Below, piece after piece: positions 52,598 to 62,248 of a stretch of DNA of 64,000 bases. Both the position numbers and the translations under genes were made by a program. The first letter of the stretch is position 1. Each line of letters starts with the position of its first letter. Below the pieces are notes generated by a model. That model was not told where the DNA came from. It searched no databases and saw nothing but the letters and a program-made list of their open reading frames with translations. The DNA is from Bacteroidota bacterium (lineage in GTDB: Bacteria; Bacteroidota; Ignavibacteria; UBA10030), in NCBI GenBank assembly GCA_021813905.1, contig JAKAJH010000006.1, positions 21,953-85,952 of the forward strand. The letters run 5' to 3'.

Positions 52598-53512
52598 ATG
52601 ACGAATTCCCGTATCCGCATCGGTTCTCTTGAGCTTCGCGCCACGGACGGCCTGATCCTCGGCACCCTGGCGGTCTTCAGCTTCCTCGCGCTCGTGTTCT
52701 TCTGGCGGGTGGAGGGATGGTGGATGCTGATCGTGAAGAATGTCGCGGTCGGCATCGTATACATCCTGTTCAATCGCTGGAGCGAGAAGGCCGCAACGAA
52801 GTTCTGGAAGTTCTTCCTGCGCGTGGCCGCGGTGACGCTCTCGTACGCGTATTTGTTCGGGGCGGTGGACAAGCTGCAGGCGCTCATCTGGGGGCAGGGA
52901 ACGTGGTTCGACTATCACGTCATGGACATGGAGCAGTGGATCTTCGGCGTCCAGCCGACGCTCTGGCTGCAGGACTACATGTCAAAGGGGCTGACGGAGT
53001 GGATGATGTTCACGTACGTCGTGTACATTCCGCTCTATCCGGTCCTGTGCGGCGTAATCTATTTTCTGCGCGGCGACCTGGCGATGGAGGATTACTTCTT
53101 CACGCTGGGGCTGACGAACATCCTGTGCGATATCGGATTCATCCTGTTCCCCGTGGCCGGCCCGTTGCCGACGATCGGGCATCTCTACACCGTGCCGCTG
53201 GACGGATACGTTTTCACATGGCTGGGCGAGGCGATCCGCCACAACCTGCATTACATCGGCGGAACCATCCCGAGTCCGCACGCGGCGGCGGCCACCATCA
53301 TGTGGATGATGGCGTACCGGTATCACCGGCCTTCCTTCTGGGTGCTGGCGCCCATCGTGCTGTCGCTGTACGTTTCCACCTTCTACGGCCGGTATCATTA
53401 CATGACGGACGCGGTGGTCGGCATCGCGACGGCGTTCATCGGTCTCGCCCTTGCGCCGCTGATGATGCGGGCGTGGGACCGGATGGCGCTGGCGCGAAGC
53501 GCTGAACGGTGA
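52598..53512 (+). CDS. PAP2 superfamily phosphatase (inositol phosphorylceramide synthase-like)
   Basis: Multi-TM, GGTIPSPHAAAATIMWM and YGRYHYMTDAVVGI PAP2 catalytic motifs. Confidence 0.88.
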   Translation: MTNSRIRIGSLELRATDGLILGTLAVFSFLALVFFWRVEGWWMLIVKNVAVGIVYILFNRWSEKAATKFWKFFLRVAAVTLSYAYLFGAVDKLQALIWGQGTWFDYHVMDMEQWIFGVQPTLWLQDYMSKGLTEWMMFTYVVYIPLYPVLCGVIYFLRGDLAMEDYFFTLGLTNILCDIGFILFPVAGPLPTIGHLYTVPLDGYVFTWLGEAIRHNLHYIGGTIPSPHAAAATIMWMMAYRYHRPSFWVLAPIVLSLYVSTFYGRYHYMTDAVVGIATAFIGLALAPLMMRAWDRMALARSAER

Positions 53513-53602
53513 CCGGCCGGCAAGCGTCGGCGCCGCTTGTTGTCCGTTGCGATTGACGGCGAACATGCCGGTCGTTCGGGTGCCCGACACATCTCCATTG
53601 CC

Positions 53603-54361
53603 ATGTGCGGCCGATACGCGATCATTGACGGAAGAAAGGTTCTCGACACCTTCGCCCGCTTGACGGTGCGGGACACTACCGCTCTGTTCGCGGACCTGCC
53701 GCGGTACAACGCCTCTCCTCTGCAGAAGCTCCCCGTCTTCGCCGTGCGTGACGGGGCTCTGGTCGTCCGGAAGATGCAATGGTGGCTCATCCCCCACTGG
53801 TCGAAGGACGGAAAGCCCTCGGCCACGACATTCAACGCCAAGGCGGAGACGGTGGCGCAGAGCCGGTTGTTCGCGCCGTACTTCCGGGCGAGCCGATGCC
53901 TCGTTCCCGCGGATGCGTTCTACGAGTGGACGAAGATCGTTCCCGTGGCCGACGGCCCGAAGAAGCCGCGCGAAGAGAAGCAGCCGATGTGCATCGTGAT
54001 GAAGGATCGGTCGCCGTTCATGTTTGCCGGATTGTTCTCCGTCTGGAAGAACGAGAAGGGCGAAGAACTTCCCAGCTTCACGATCCTCACGACAACACCC
54101 AATGCACTGATGTCCGGCATTCACTCGCGCATGCCGGTGATCCTTCCGGAGAAGCACCATGCGCAGTGGCTCGACCGGGAATTCAAGGACACGAATGAAC
54201 TGAACAAACTGCTTGTTCCGTATCCCTCCGAGGCGATGAATGCCTATCCCGTCTCCCGCTATGTGAGCAATTCGCGGAACGAAGGCAAGGAATGCATGGA
54301 AGCGCTGAACGCGGACTCTCTGCCGGGGAACGCGGCGTCCGGCCCGCCCCGTCGCGCATGA
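53603..54361 (+). CDS. SOS response-associated peptidase (YedK/HMCES family)
   Basis: MCGRYAI catalytic Cys2; WWLIPHWSKDGK; FNAKAETVAQSRLF; RCLVPADAFYEW. Confidence 0.95.
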   Translation: MCGRYAIIDGRKVLDTFARLTVRDTTALFADLPRYNASPLQKLPVFAVRDGALVVRKMQWWLIPHWSKDGKPSATTFNAKAETVAQSRLFAPYFRASRCLVPADAFYEWTKIVPVADGPKKPREEKQPMCIVMKDRSPFMFAGLFSVWKNEKGEELPSFTILTTTPNALMSGIHSRMPVILPEKHHAQWLDREFKDTNELNKLLVPYPSEAMNAYPVSRYVSNSRNEGKECMEALNADSLPGNAASGPPRRA

Positions 54362-55314
54362 AGGACTCTCCCGTGGCACATTCCGAACTCAACACCGATT
54401 TATCCGTCCGGACCGTCCGCGGTCCCGCCGTTCTCGGATGGATGGCGGTCATCTGCTCCACCCTTTTCGCAGGGTTCTGGGGATTCTGGGGAGCCATCGA
54501 GAATTTCCACGAAGGCTGGTACTCGACGTCTCTCCTGCAGAACCTTGGGCTCATGCTGATCCAGTATCTCAGCCCGATGCTCCTGTTCGTGGCGCTCGCC
54601 CTGGCAAGCCTCCGCTGGCCGCGAACCGGCGGAGGGGCGCACATCCTCGTCGGTGCGCTGCTGCCGACGCTGCTGATGCGGACCACTGTCGCGGTAACGG
54701 TCATCGGCGTGCCGCTGGGCCTGTTGGGATTGCTGTACTGGTTCGGCCGACCGACGCCGGTGCGACGGGCACAATGGATCGTGGCCGGCGTGCCGCTTCT
54801 GATCGCTGTCGGATTCGCCATTGGACCGGCGGTGCGCGTGGCGGGACGCGTCGACGACGGCATCCGCAGCGCGCGGGCGATCGAAGGGAACGGCGTGATG
54901 CTCGTCTGGGCCCCCGAAGGACCCGGCTGGCCCGCCACCACCCACGGATACACGTGGGAAGATGCGCGGGACATCTGCGCTCATCTGACCGAGGACGGGA
55001 CAGGGATCTCCGACGTGCCGCAGAACCTCTGGCGCCTTCCGACCGTGGACGAGGCAGTGCGCTCCATGGTGCGTCACGGCACCAACGCCGGCGGCTCGTG
55101 GGATGCGGCGACCCATCACGCAGCGTACACCGTCACGCCCGACAAGGAAACGCCGCTCTGGGATCCGCACTCGCCGATCATCTACTGGTGGACCGCGACG
55201 ACGCCGACGGAATCGACCGCTTACCGCGCGGTGTACAACGGCGGCGTACAGCTGGTGCACAAAAAGTCCCGCATGGGCGACTGGGCTTTCCGCGCCGTGA
55301 AAGACATGCGGTGA
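54358..55314 (+). CDS. Membrane protein with C-terminal DUF1566/Lcl-like domain
   Basis: Four or more TM helices then YTWEDARDICAHL...NLWRLPTVDEA...YWWTATTP...WAFRAVKD; ATGA overlap with upstream gene. Confidence 0.7.
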   Translation: MKDSPVAHSELNTDLSVRTVRGPAVLGWMAVICSTLFAGFWGFWGAIENFHEGWYSTSLLQNLGLMLIQYLSPMLLFVALALASLRWPRTGGGAHILVGALLPTLLMRTTVAVTVIGVPLGLLGLLYWFGRPTPVRRAQWIVAGVPLLIAVGFAIGPAVRVAGRVDDGIRSARAIEGNGVMLVWAPEGPGWPATTHGYTWEDARDICAHLTEDGTGISDVPQNLWRLPTVDEAVRSMVRHGTNAGGSWDAATHHAAYTVTPDKETPLWDPHSPIIYWWTATTPTESTAYRAVYNGGVQLVHKKSRMGDWAFRAVKDMR

Positions 55315-55664
55315 CCGCACGAGGGAAGATGACCGGCAGCCGCACAGCGGCGAACGACACGCGATCGACGCGGTCCTCGACCGTCGGCCGGTGGACATCC
55401 ATGCAACGCGCACGGCGATCATCCTGAAAGCACCGAGTCCATTCGCCGGGATCACACCGATGCATGGTCGCCTGGAATCTGAGTTCCTCCTCTCCGCCGC
55501 GTGGGAGCAGGGACCGGTCCTCGGACAATCCGCGTCTTCACGAATCGGGTCGCCCACTGTATCCGTCTCGAACACGCGTGCGGGGTCACCCGATCGCTCT
55601 TGTTTCTTCTGCACCGATTCTTTCACTTCATGAGCGGCTGCTCATCAACTCTCCGGAGGTTTCC

Positions 55665-56195
55665 ATGTGCTTCCAGCAATTGTCCCGACGTACAGTGGTT
55701 TTCGTTGCATTTCTTCTCGCGCCTGTCGTGCTCGCCGCTCAGGCGCATCCGCAACCGGAACTGGAGAAGCTCATGCCCCTTCTCGGCACATGGATCGGCG
55801 AAGGCGGCGGCGATCCCGGTCAAGGCGTCGGATCATCCGCATTCACCATGGACCTTCAGAACAGCGTGATGGTGCGGAAAAGCCACACTTCCTATCCTGC
55901 CGCCAACAACCGTCCGGCGTTCGACCACGACGATCTGATGATCATCTACCGCGACGGGGGAGCGCTCCGGGCATTCTATGTCGACAACGAAGGCCACGCG
56001 ATCCGTTATGAGGTGAGTGCAGCGGGCGATTCGATCGCATTCGTGAGTCCCGCCTCAGAGACAGCGCCTCGGTTCCGGCTGAGCTACGTGTTTGCGGGCG
56101 AGGACCGTGTCCGCATTCACTTCGAGATCGCTCCGCCGGGACAGCCGGACGCCTTCCGGATGTACGTGACCGGTTTGGCCAGAAAACAGCGCTGA
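55665..56195 (+). CDS. Hypothetical secreted protein (DUF1579/lipocalin-like possible)
   Basis: Signal peptide; EKLMPLLGTWIGEGGG; GGAGG RBS before ATG 55665. Confidence 0.65.
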   Translation: MCFQQLSRRTVVFVAFLLAPVVLAAQAHPQPELEKLMPLLGTWIGEGGGDPGQGVGSSAFTMDLQNSVMVRKSHTSYPAANNRPAFDHDDLMIIYRDGGALRAFYVDNEGHAIRYEVSAAGDSIAFVSPASETAPRFRLSYVFAGEDRVRIHFEIAPPGQPDAFRMYVTGLARKQR

Positions 56196-56257
56196 ATTCA
56201 GCCCGTTTAACCTTCCGGCCGGCCGGACGTATCACCGTTGCAGCATCACCGCACCGG

Positions 56258-56842
56258 ATGACCACGCAAACCGAACAACAGACCGTCGAACAGCTTGCCG
56301 TGTCGGCTCAGGCAGGCGATGCCGGTGCGTTCCGCTGCCTCGTGGAACGGACACATCCCATGGCATTTCGCCTCGCCTTCCGGCTGCTCGCCGACGACCA
56401 TGACGCCCGTGACGCCGCTCAGGAGAGTTTCATCCGGCTCTGGGATCATCTCGACCGCTACGATCCCACGCAGCGCTTCGAAACCTGGTTCTACCGCATC
56501 GTCACCAATGTCGCGATGGACCGCCTGCGGGCACGCAAGCGCCGCTGGGGTGTGTTCCCGCGGACGGACCGCCGGGCGATCGACGCGGCCGATCCCTCCA
56601 CACTCGAGTCCGCCGGTGCGAATGCCGAGCTCGCCGGCATCATTCGCACGCTCACGGATGATCTCCCCGAGCGCCAACGGGCGGTGATCGTGCTTCGGGA
56701 TCTTCAGGATTGTTCGACGGAGGAGGTCGCGGAAATCCTCGGCATTTCCGTCGCCAGCGTCAAGACGAATCTGCACTATGCGCGCGCGAGGATCCGCAGC
56801 CTGATGCAATCCCGCTTCGGCATCAGGAAGGAGGATGTATGA
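56258..56842 (+). CDS. RNA polymerase ECF sigma factor
   Basis: DDHDARDAAQESFIRLWDHLDRYDP...FETWFYRIVTNVAMDRLR; sigma4 LPERQRAVIVLRDLQDCSTEEVAEILGISVASVKTNLHYARARIRS. Confidence 0.95.
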   Translation: MTTQTEQQTVEQLAVSAQAGDAGAFRCLVERTHPMAFRLAFRLLADDHDARDAAQESFIRLWDHLDRYDPTQRFETWFYRIVTNVAMDRLRARKRRWGVFPRTDRRAIDAADPSTLESAGANAELAGIIRTLTDDLPERQRAVIVLRDLQDCSTEEVAEILGISVASVKTNLHYARARIRSLMQSRFGIRKEDV

Positions 56843-57525
56843 ACTGCACGACCGCACGGCGCCTCATGCTCCTCGCGCGCCCGGGCGAACGAAGCGACCG
56901 CGAGACGCACGATTTGGAGCATCATCTCGCCGAATGCCCTGCCTGTCGCAAGGAGCAGAGCGCGATCGGGGCGACCGTCGCCGGGTTCCGCCGGATCGCC
57001 GGCGCAGAGCCGGTCGTTCCGGACCGCAGCATCGCCGCACAAGAGGTGATCCGCCGACTGCGCCAATCGTCACCATCCGCTTCCCCGATCGCGGATGCAC
57101 TGTTTCGTCCCGCGGAAGCGCCGGCCGTTCGCTTCGCGCTGATCGCCGGCGTGCTGATCGCAGCCACGATGTTCGGATTCGAGGTCAGCACCACATTGTG
57201 GGACATGCACCGGCTGGAGATGCGGTTCGCCGATCGCCGTCCGGTTTCCTCGGCACCGTCCGTCTTCGGCGGCAATCCCGCCGACATGCCGCTTACCGCG
57301 GCCCGGAAGGAATCGCTGCGGTCGCTCGGCTATTCGCGGGCATCCTCGGAGCGGCTGATCGCCAGCGCGGGCATCGATCGGATATTCCGGCCGTTCCTCT
57401 CCGGAGAATCCGTGGATGCAGCCGTCCGCGGAATCCTGGGCGACACGCCCGAGGCCCGCACCGTCCTCCAGATGCTCCGGGCCCATCCGGCAGCGGCCTC
57501 ACGACTGTTCGGAAAAGGAGAGTAG
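56839..57525 (+). CDS. Zinc-finger anti-sigma factor, single TM
   Basis: LEHHLAECPACRKEQ (HxxxCxxC); one TM; ATGA overlap with ECF sigma gene. Confidence 0.85.
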   Translation: MNCTTARRLMLLARPGERSDRETHDLEHHLAECPACRKEQSAIGATVAGFRRIAGAEPVVPDRSIAAQEVIRRLRQSSPSASPIADALFRPAEAPAVRFALIAGVLIAATMFGFEVSTTLWDMHRLEMRFADRRPVSSAPSVFGGNPADMPLTAARKESLRSLGYSRASSERLIASAGIDRIFRPFLSGESVDAAVRGILGDTPEARTVLQMLRAHPAAASRLFGKGE

Positions 57526-57529
57526 AGCC

Positions 57530-58573
57530 ATGAGTACGACATTCCGAGTCCTTGTCAGCGGCTTTCTGGCCGTGCTGTTCTCGTCCTGTCTCGACGTGGA
57601 AACGTCGACAGTCGTTCACCGCGACGGATCCGTCACGCGGACGATCTTCTTCACGGGGGACTCTGCGTCCGTCTACAGCGGTCACTATCCGCTGCCGCTC
57701 GATTCTTCGTGGCAGGTCAGTATTGCACGGAAAGACGAGAAGACACTCGTGTATCGCGCCGAGCGGACATTTGCGCATGTGCGGGACCTGAATCGGGGCG
57801 CCGCCGGCACCCGCGGCAAAACGCTGACATCCGTGTCTGACCTGGACGAGAGTTTTCGGTGGTTCTTCACCATTTACCGGTACACGGAGACATGGAAATG
57901 CTATCGGGTCGTCGATGCGGTGCCGCTCTCCGCCTATCTCTCCGACGCCGATCTCGATTTCGCGTACCGGCACGAGGTGCGAAAGGATTCCACCACCGCG
58001 CAAGACAGCACCCGCATGGAGGCCATCAAGGAGCGATACGAGGAATGGGAGAAGCGGAACATTTTCGAAGCATACTACCGGGAGTTCATTCGCGGAGTGC
58101 AGTCGCTGCATTCCCCGCGGCTGGCGGTTTCGGACGTCGAACGGCAGCGGCACCGGCTCTATGACAGCCTCGCGGCCGACCTTGTTGCGAACAAGACGAA
58201 CCTCGAGAGAACCTCGAAACGATTCGGCGCCGTTCTGGGCTCATCCGCCGCGCGGGATGCTTTCCGGGCCAATGCCGCCGGGTTCGATTCACTGAAGGCC
58301 CTGCTCGATTTTGAGGAATCAGGGCATGGGTCGAACTTCACCGCGTCGGTCACGATGCCCGGATTGATCGTCACGACCAACGCGGAAGGTGTCGAGGGCA
58401 ACACCGCTCACTGGAAGGATGCCTTTGCGCTGAACGAACTGCGCGATGTCACGTTGGACGTGGAATCGCGGGTGATCAACTGGTGGGCGGTGATCGGAAC
58501 GGGCATTGCGATCGCGGCCATCCTCGCGTACTTGCTTGTCGCCGCGTACAGACGAAAGCCGCGAACAATCTAG
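57530..58573 (+). CDS. Hypothetical lipoprotein with C-terminal TM
   Basis: Lipobox LAVLFSSCLD; C-terminal WWAVIGTGIAIAAILAYLLVAAYRRK; directly follows anti-sigma gene. Confidence 0.7.
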   Translation: MSTTFRVLVSGFLAVLFSSCLDVETSTVVHRDGSVTRTIFFTGDSASVYSGHYPLPLDSSWQVSIARKDEKTLVYRAERTFAHVRDLNRGAAGTRGKTLTSVSDLDESFRWFFTIYRYTETWKCYRVVDAVPLSAYLSDADLDFAYRHEVRKDSTTAQDSTRMEAIKERYEEWEKRNIFEAYYREFIRGVQSLHSPRLAVSDVERQRHRLYDSLAADLVANKTNLERTSKRFGAVLGSSAARDAFRANAAGFDSLKALLDFEESGHGSNFTASVTMPGLIVTTNAEGVEGNTAHWKDAFALNELRDVTLDVESRVINWWAVIGTGIAIAAILAYLLVAAYRRKPRTI

Positions 58574-58584
58574 TCGCGGCTTTC
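58555..58584 (+). terminator. Hairpin overlapping stop codon, aaagccgcga-acaatctag-tcgcggcttt
   Basis: Perfect 10-bp inverted repeat at the gene end; T tract is short. Confidence 0.6.
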
Positions 58585-58657
58585 AAGACCGGCAGGAACT
58601 CCGGCTGCATCCGAACGCGTGACGCAGCCGGACTCTCAGTTCATTTGACCAACCTGA

Positions 58658-58697
58658 TGTTCCTTGCGTACGCTCGTACCCACGTACGCTCATGTTT
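58658..58697 (-). repeat. Degenerate 8-bp period tandem array (about 5 units)
   Basis: + strand: tgttcctt gcgtacgc tcgtaccc acgtacgc tcatgttt; ends 4 nt from the S9 peptidase stop codon. Confidence 0.75.
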
Positions 58698-58700
58698 TCC

Positions 58701-60770
58701 CTAGTTCCCCACCCTGGCTTCACGCACCATCTTCATCACATCGTACGGCGCCGGATCTCCGCCCAGATATTTGTGGAACCAGTCGAGATGCGCATCATAA
58801 TAGAGCGGCATGGATTTGACGTTGTTGGGCCAGTGCCCGTCGTTGGGGAACACAATCAGGCGCGACGGCACGTTCATCACCTGGAGATCGGAGAAGAACT
58901 CGAGGCTTTGCGTGTAGGGCACCCGGTAGTCACGTTCGCCCGTGATGACAAGGCACGGGGTCCTGAAGTTCTTCACGTACTGATTCGGGGACCACTTCAG
59001 ATACAGGTCGCTTTCCCACGGCAAACCGTTGAGATCCCATTCGGGGAACCACAGTTCTTCCGTCGCACCGTGCATGGCGGTCAGATCATACACGCCCATC
59101 ATCGCGGCGATCGCCTTGAAGCGCGCCGTGTGTCCTTCCAGCCACATCATCATGTAGCCGCCGAAGCTCCATCCCATCGCGCCCATCCGGTCGGCATCGA
59201 CGTAAGGCAGATGCGAGAGCGAATCCGCCACCGCCATCACGTCCTCATACACTTTCCCGCCCCAGTCCTTTGAAATGGCCGCGGTGTACGACTGTCCGTA
59301 GCCGGTGGAACCGTGCGGATTGGGGAACGCCACAATGTATCCGGAACCGGGATACACCTGCCAGTCGCCGCGGAACGCATCTTCCCACTGCGACTGCGGC
59401 CCGCCGTGCACGTTGAGGATCAGCGGATACTTCTTGTTGGGATCGAAATTGTGCGGCTTGACAAGGAACGTGTGTACCTTCACGCCTGTCGGCGAGGTGA
59501 TCCAGAGCTCTTCCGCCGGACGGATGTCAACCGCGTCTTCCACCGGCTTGTTGAACGTCGTCAGCCGCACCGGATTCGCCGCGCCGTTCTTGCCCAGCGT
59601 CGCGCGCCAGATCTCGACCGGATCCGCAATGCCGCGTCGCGTGTACACGAGCGTCTTTCCGTCGGGCGAAATGTCGAACGCGTCGATGGTTTTCACGTCG
59701 AGCACCGGCGTGATCTTCTTCGACGCGATGTCAACGCGGTACATCGGCACATGGCCTTTCACGTCGGCCGTGAAGTAGATCGATCGCGAGTCGGGAGCCC
59801 AGGCGAACGCATCGATCCAGTTGTCGAACTGCCCTTCGGTGAGGATGATCCGCTCGCCGGAGGAGCGGTCCATGATCGCGAGCCGCTTCAGATCGGACTC
59901 GTAGCCCGGTGTCAGCTGCACAATGTAGGCGATGTACTTGCGGTCGGGTGAGTACGCCGGCTGATCGTCGCAGGCGGTGTTGTTCCTGGTGATGTCGGTT
60001 GCGGTTCCCCCATCCACCGGGACGGTGAAGAGATCCTTGTTCGTCGAGCGTGCTTCCACCGCGTCATGATTCGAAACGAAGCAGACCTGCTTGCCATCCG
60101 GCGCGAACACGGCCTGTGCTTCGCCGAATCCCGGCGCATCATGATCGCCGGAGGTCAGGTCCGTGACGCTGTTCTTCGCCAGATCGTAGTAGAACGTGTG
60201 CGTACGTTTTCCGTCCGACCAGGCGGTCCAGTGCCGGTAGAGCAATCCGTCCGCGAGGTGCGCCTGTACCGGGCCGCTGTCGTGCAGCTCGTCCCGCTCT
60301 TTGTTCAGCGCGTCATCCGCGCCGAACTCCGGGTACACGTCACTTGCGAAGAGAAATCCGTCCCCGTTCGGCGCAACGACCAGATTGCCGACGCCGGTCG
60401 AGATGTGCGTGACCTGCTCGGCCTCGCCGCCGTCGATCGGGAGACGCCATACCTGCGGACCGTCCTTTCGGGTGGAGATGAAGAGGATGGATTTGCCGTC
60501 GGGCATCCATGCCGGCGAGTAGTCGGCGGCCGGGCTGGTGGTCAGCTTTCGCAGGTCGGAGCCGTCGAGGTTCATGACATAGACATCGGCGTTCGTCTTC
60601 CCCTGCTCCAGAAAGCTTTCCGTCACCGAAAAGACGATCATCCTGCCGTTGGGGGAGATCTGCGGGCCTGCCACAGCTTTGATCTTGTAGAGATCGGCGA
60701 CGGTGAACGGCTTCTTCTGCGCCATTCCCAGCGCCGAAACGCACAGCAGCAACGCGAGTACGCGCTTCAT
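58701..60770 (-). CDS. S9 family peptidase (acylaminoacyl-peptidase/prolyl oligopeptidase-like)
   Basis: TolB-like propeller; GAMGWSFGGYMMMW nucleophile elbow; VITGERDYRVPYTQSLEFF; start MKRVLALL at 60770. Confidence 0.95.
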   Translation of the reverse strand: MKRVLALLLCVSALGMAQKKPFTVADLYKIKAVAGPQISPNGRMIVFSVTESFLEQGKTNADVYVMNLDGSDLRKLTTSPAADYSPAWMPDGKSILFISTRKDGPQVWRLPIDGGEAEQVTHISTGVGNLVVAPNGDGFLFASDVYPEFGADDALNKERDELHDSGPVQAHLADGLLYRHWTAWSDGKRTHTFYYDLAKNSVTDLTSGDHDAPGFGEAQAVFAPDGKQVCFVSNHDAVEARSTNKDLFTVPVDGGTATDITRNNTACDDQPAYSPDRKYIAYIVQLTPGYESDLKRLAIMDRSSGERIILTEGQFDNWIDAFAWAPDSRSIYFTADVKGHVPMYRVDIASKKITPVLDVKTIDAFDISPDGKTLVYTRRGIADPVEIWRATLGKNGAANPVRLTTFNKPVEDAVDIRPAEELWITSPTGVKVHTFLVKPHNFDPNKKYPLILNVHGGPQSQWEDAFRGDWQVYPGSGYIVAFPNPHGSTGYGQSYTAAISKDWGGKVYEDVMAVADSLSHLPYVDADRMGAMGWSFGGYMMMWLEGHTARFKAIAAMMGVYDLTAMHGATEELWFPEWDLNGLPWESDLYLKWSPNQYVKNFRTPCLVITGERDYRVPYTQSLEFFSDLQVMNVPSRLIVFPNDGHWPNNVKSMPLYYDAHLDWFHKYLGGDPAPYDVMKMVREARVGN

Positions 60771-60845
60771 CGGACATCCTTTCTTCAATAATTGGAGCGA
60801 ACTGTGAAGAAGATACGGATGAGAGGAGAGAGATGAAAGCGAAAG

Positions 60846-60893
60846 GCGGTGAAGCGGTGGGACGGTTCGACGGTGCGTCGGTGAGTGCGTGTG
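60846..60893 (-). repeat. Degenerate 8-bp period tandem array (6 units, CGGT-anchored)
   Basis: + strand: gcggtgaa gcggtggg acggttcg acggtgcg tcggtgag tgcgtgtg; ends 12 nt from the DUF1858 gene stop codon. Confidence 0.8.
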
Positions 60894-60904
60894 TGAGGTG
60901 CGGC

Positions 60905-61111
60905 TCAGGGGGCGTTGGAGAGAGCGTTAAGATCGTTGACGAACGCAGCGATCTGGGCGTCCTCGAATCCCTTCTCGCGCGCGGCGCTTTCCAGCGTACC
61001 CCAGATCGGCTCACCGCAGGCAAGACATTTGATGCCGTGATCCATCAGGTAGGCGACGGAGCCGGGAACGTCGCGGACGAGATCTTCGATCTGCACGTCT
61101 TTTGTCACCAT
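60905..61111 (-). CDS. DUF1858 domain-containing protein
   Basis: MVTKDVQIEDLVRDVPGSVAYLMDHGIKCLACGEPIWGTLESAAREKGF. Confidence 0.88.
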   Translation of the reverse strand: MVTKDVQIEDLVRDVPGSVAYLMDHGIKCLACGEPIWGTLESAAREKGFEDAQIAAFVNDLNALSNAP

Positions 61112-61378
61112 CGGTTGAATCCTTTCGCCGGAATTGCTTCTGTTTCTCCCGATGAGATGCGCGAATTGGCCGTACGATCCTCCTCCGTGGGCAGCGCCAT
61201 CCCTCGCCTGTGTAAGCCGAGGGAATTCACGCTGCATGCGTCGTGTTCTGACGCATCGCTGATCCTGAATTTTTTTTCTCTTGACTTTCTCTCCCGGCCG
61301 CTGCATCATAGCGCCATCATTCGGGGATCAAGGGGTCCTATCAGAAGCTGATCACCATTTGTCCGACAAGGGGGACGC

Positions 61379-62248
61379 ATGGGGGGCACTCAGGGGTGTC
61401 TTACCGCGGTGGCTGTCATTCTGCTGGTCTTGCCAGGTCCGTTCGCAACGGCGCAGGTTGTCATTCGCGAACGCATCGCAATATCTCCCTCACCTCCGCA
61501 GTCCCCGCCCAATCTTTCGGTTTCATCGTCGCGCGCCCTGCTCGAAAAGCGTACAACTTCATACGGGGGACAGTACATCACCACGACCCGTTCCGGCGTG
61601 CGGATCACAATGTCCGGGATCGTCGAAATCGGGGAACTGCCGCGCGGAACCGGGTACGAGCTGGAGGTGGGGGCCGGCAGCACGTCTGTCGTGATCGATC
61701 GCAGAGTGTATTTGTGCGACTACTCGCGCCAGCAGGCAACCACAGCGTTCCCTCCCACAACCATCCCGCTGTGCGGCACGATCACCGCGGGACTCCGTCT
61801 GCTGAAACGATCCACCTACACGTATTATTGCTCAAGTGCTTGGGCGGGTTCCGGGACGTCGCTCACCGTCAGCGGCAACGAAGCGACCTACACGCTCGAG
61901 GGGATGTTGACCGATCTTGACGTCTATCCTGCCAGACTTGTTCCGATCGTCGCCACGGTGAGGGTGTCGGCCTCGGTCGACCCTGCCTACGAAGTTGCGC
62001 GGATCGACGTGCAACCGAATGGGGCCGAGCTCGTCTGCGGCGGATCGGTGGGCGTATCGGTTGCCGCGTATGACGGGAACGGTCGATCGGTTACAACCTG
62101 TCCCGGCAGTGAGCCCATGACGTGCATCGCTCGGCACAATCTCTGTTTGGCCTATCGTTTCGGCCTTCAATTACGCCGATCATCGACTGGGAGCTACTTA
62201 TCGACCAAGCACCGACCATCCACTTCGGACCAAGGAACGTTAACATGA
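61379..62248 (+). CDS. Hypothetical secreted protein, 3' end uncertain
   Basis: Signal peptide ...AVILLVLPGPFATAQ; C-terminal about 50 residues look out of character (possible frameshift or truncation). Confidence 0.5.
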   Translation: MGGTQGCLTAVAVILLVLPGPFATAQVVIRERIAISPSPPQSPPNLSVSSSRALLEKRTTSYGGQYITTTRSGVRITMSGIVEIGELPRGTGYELEVGAGSTSVVIDRRVYLCDYSRQQATTAFPPTTIPLCGTITAGLRLLKRSTYTYYCSSAWAGSGTSLTVSGNEATYTLEGMLTDLDVYPARLVPIVATVRVSASVDPAYEVARIDVQPNGAELVCGGSVGVSVAAYDGNGRSVTTCPGSEPMTCIARHNLCLAYRFGLQLRRSSTGSYLSTKHRPSTSDQGTLT

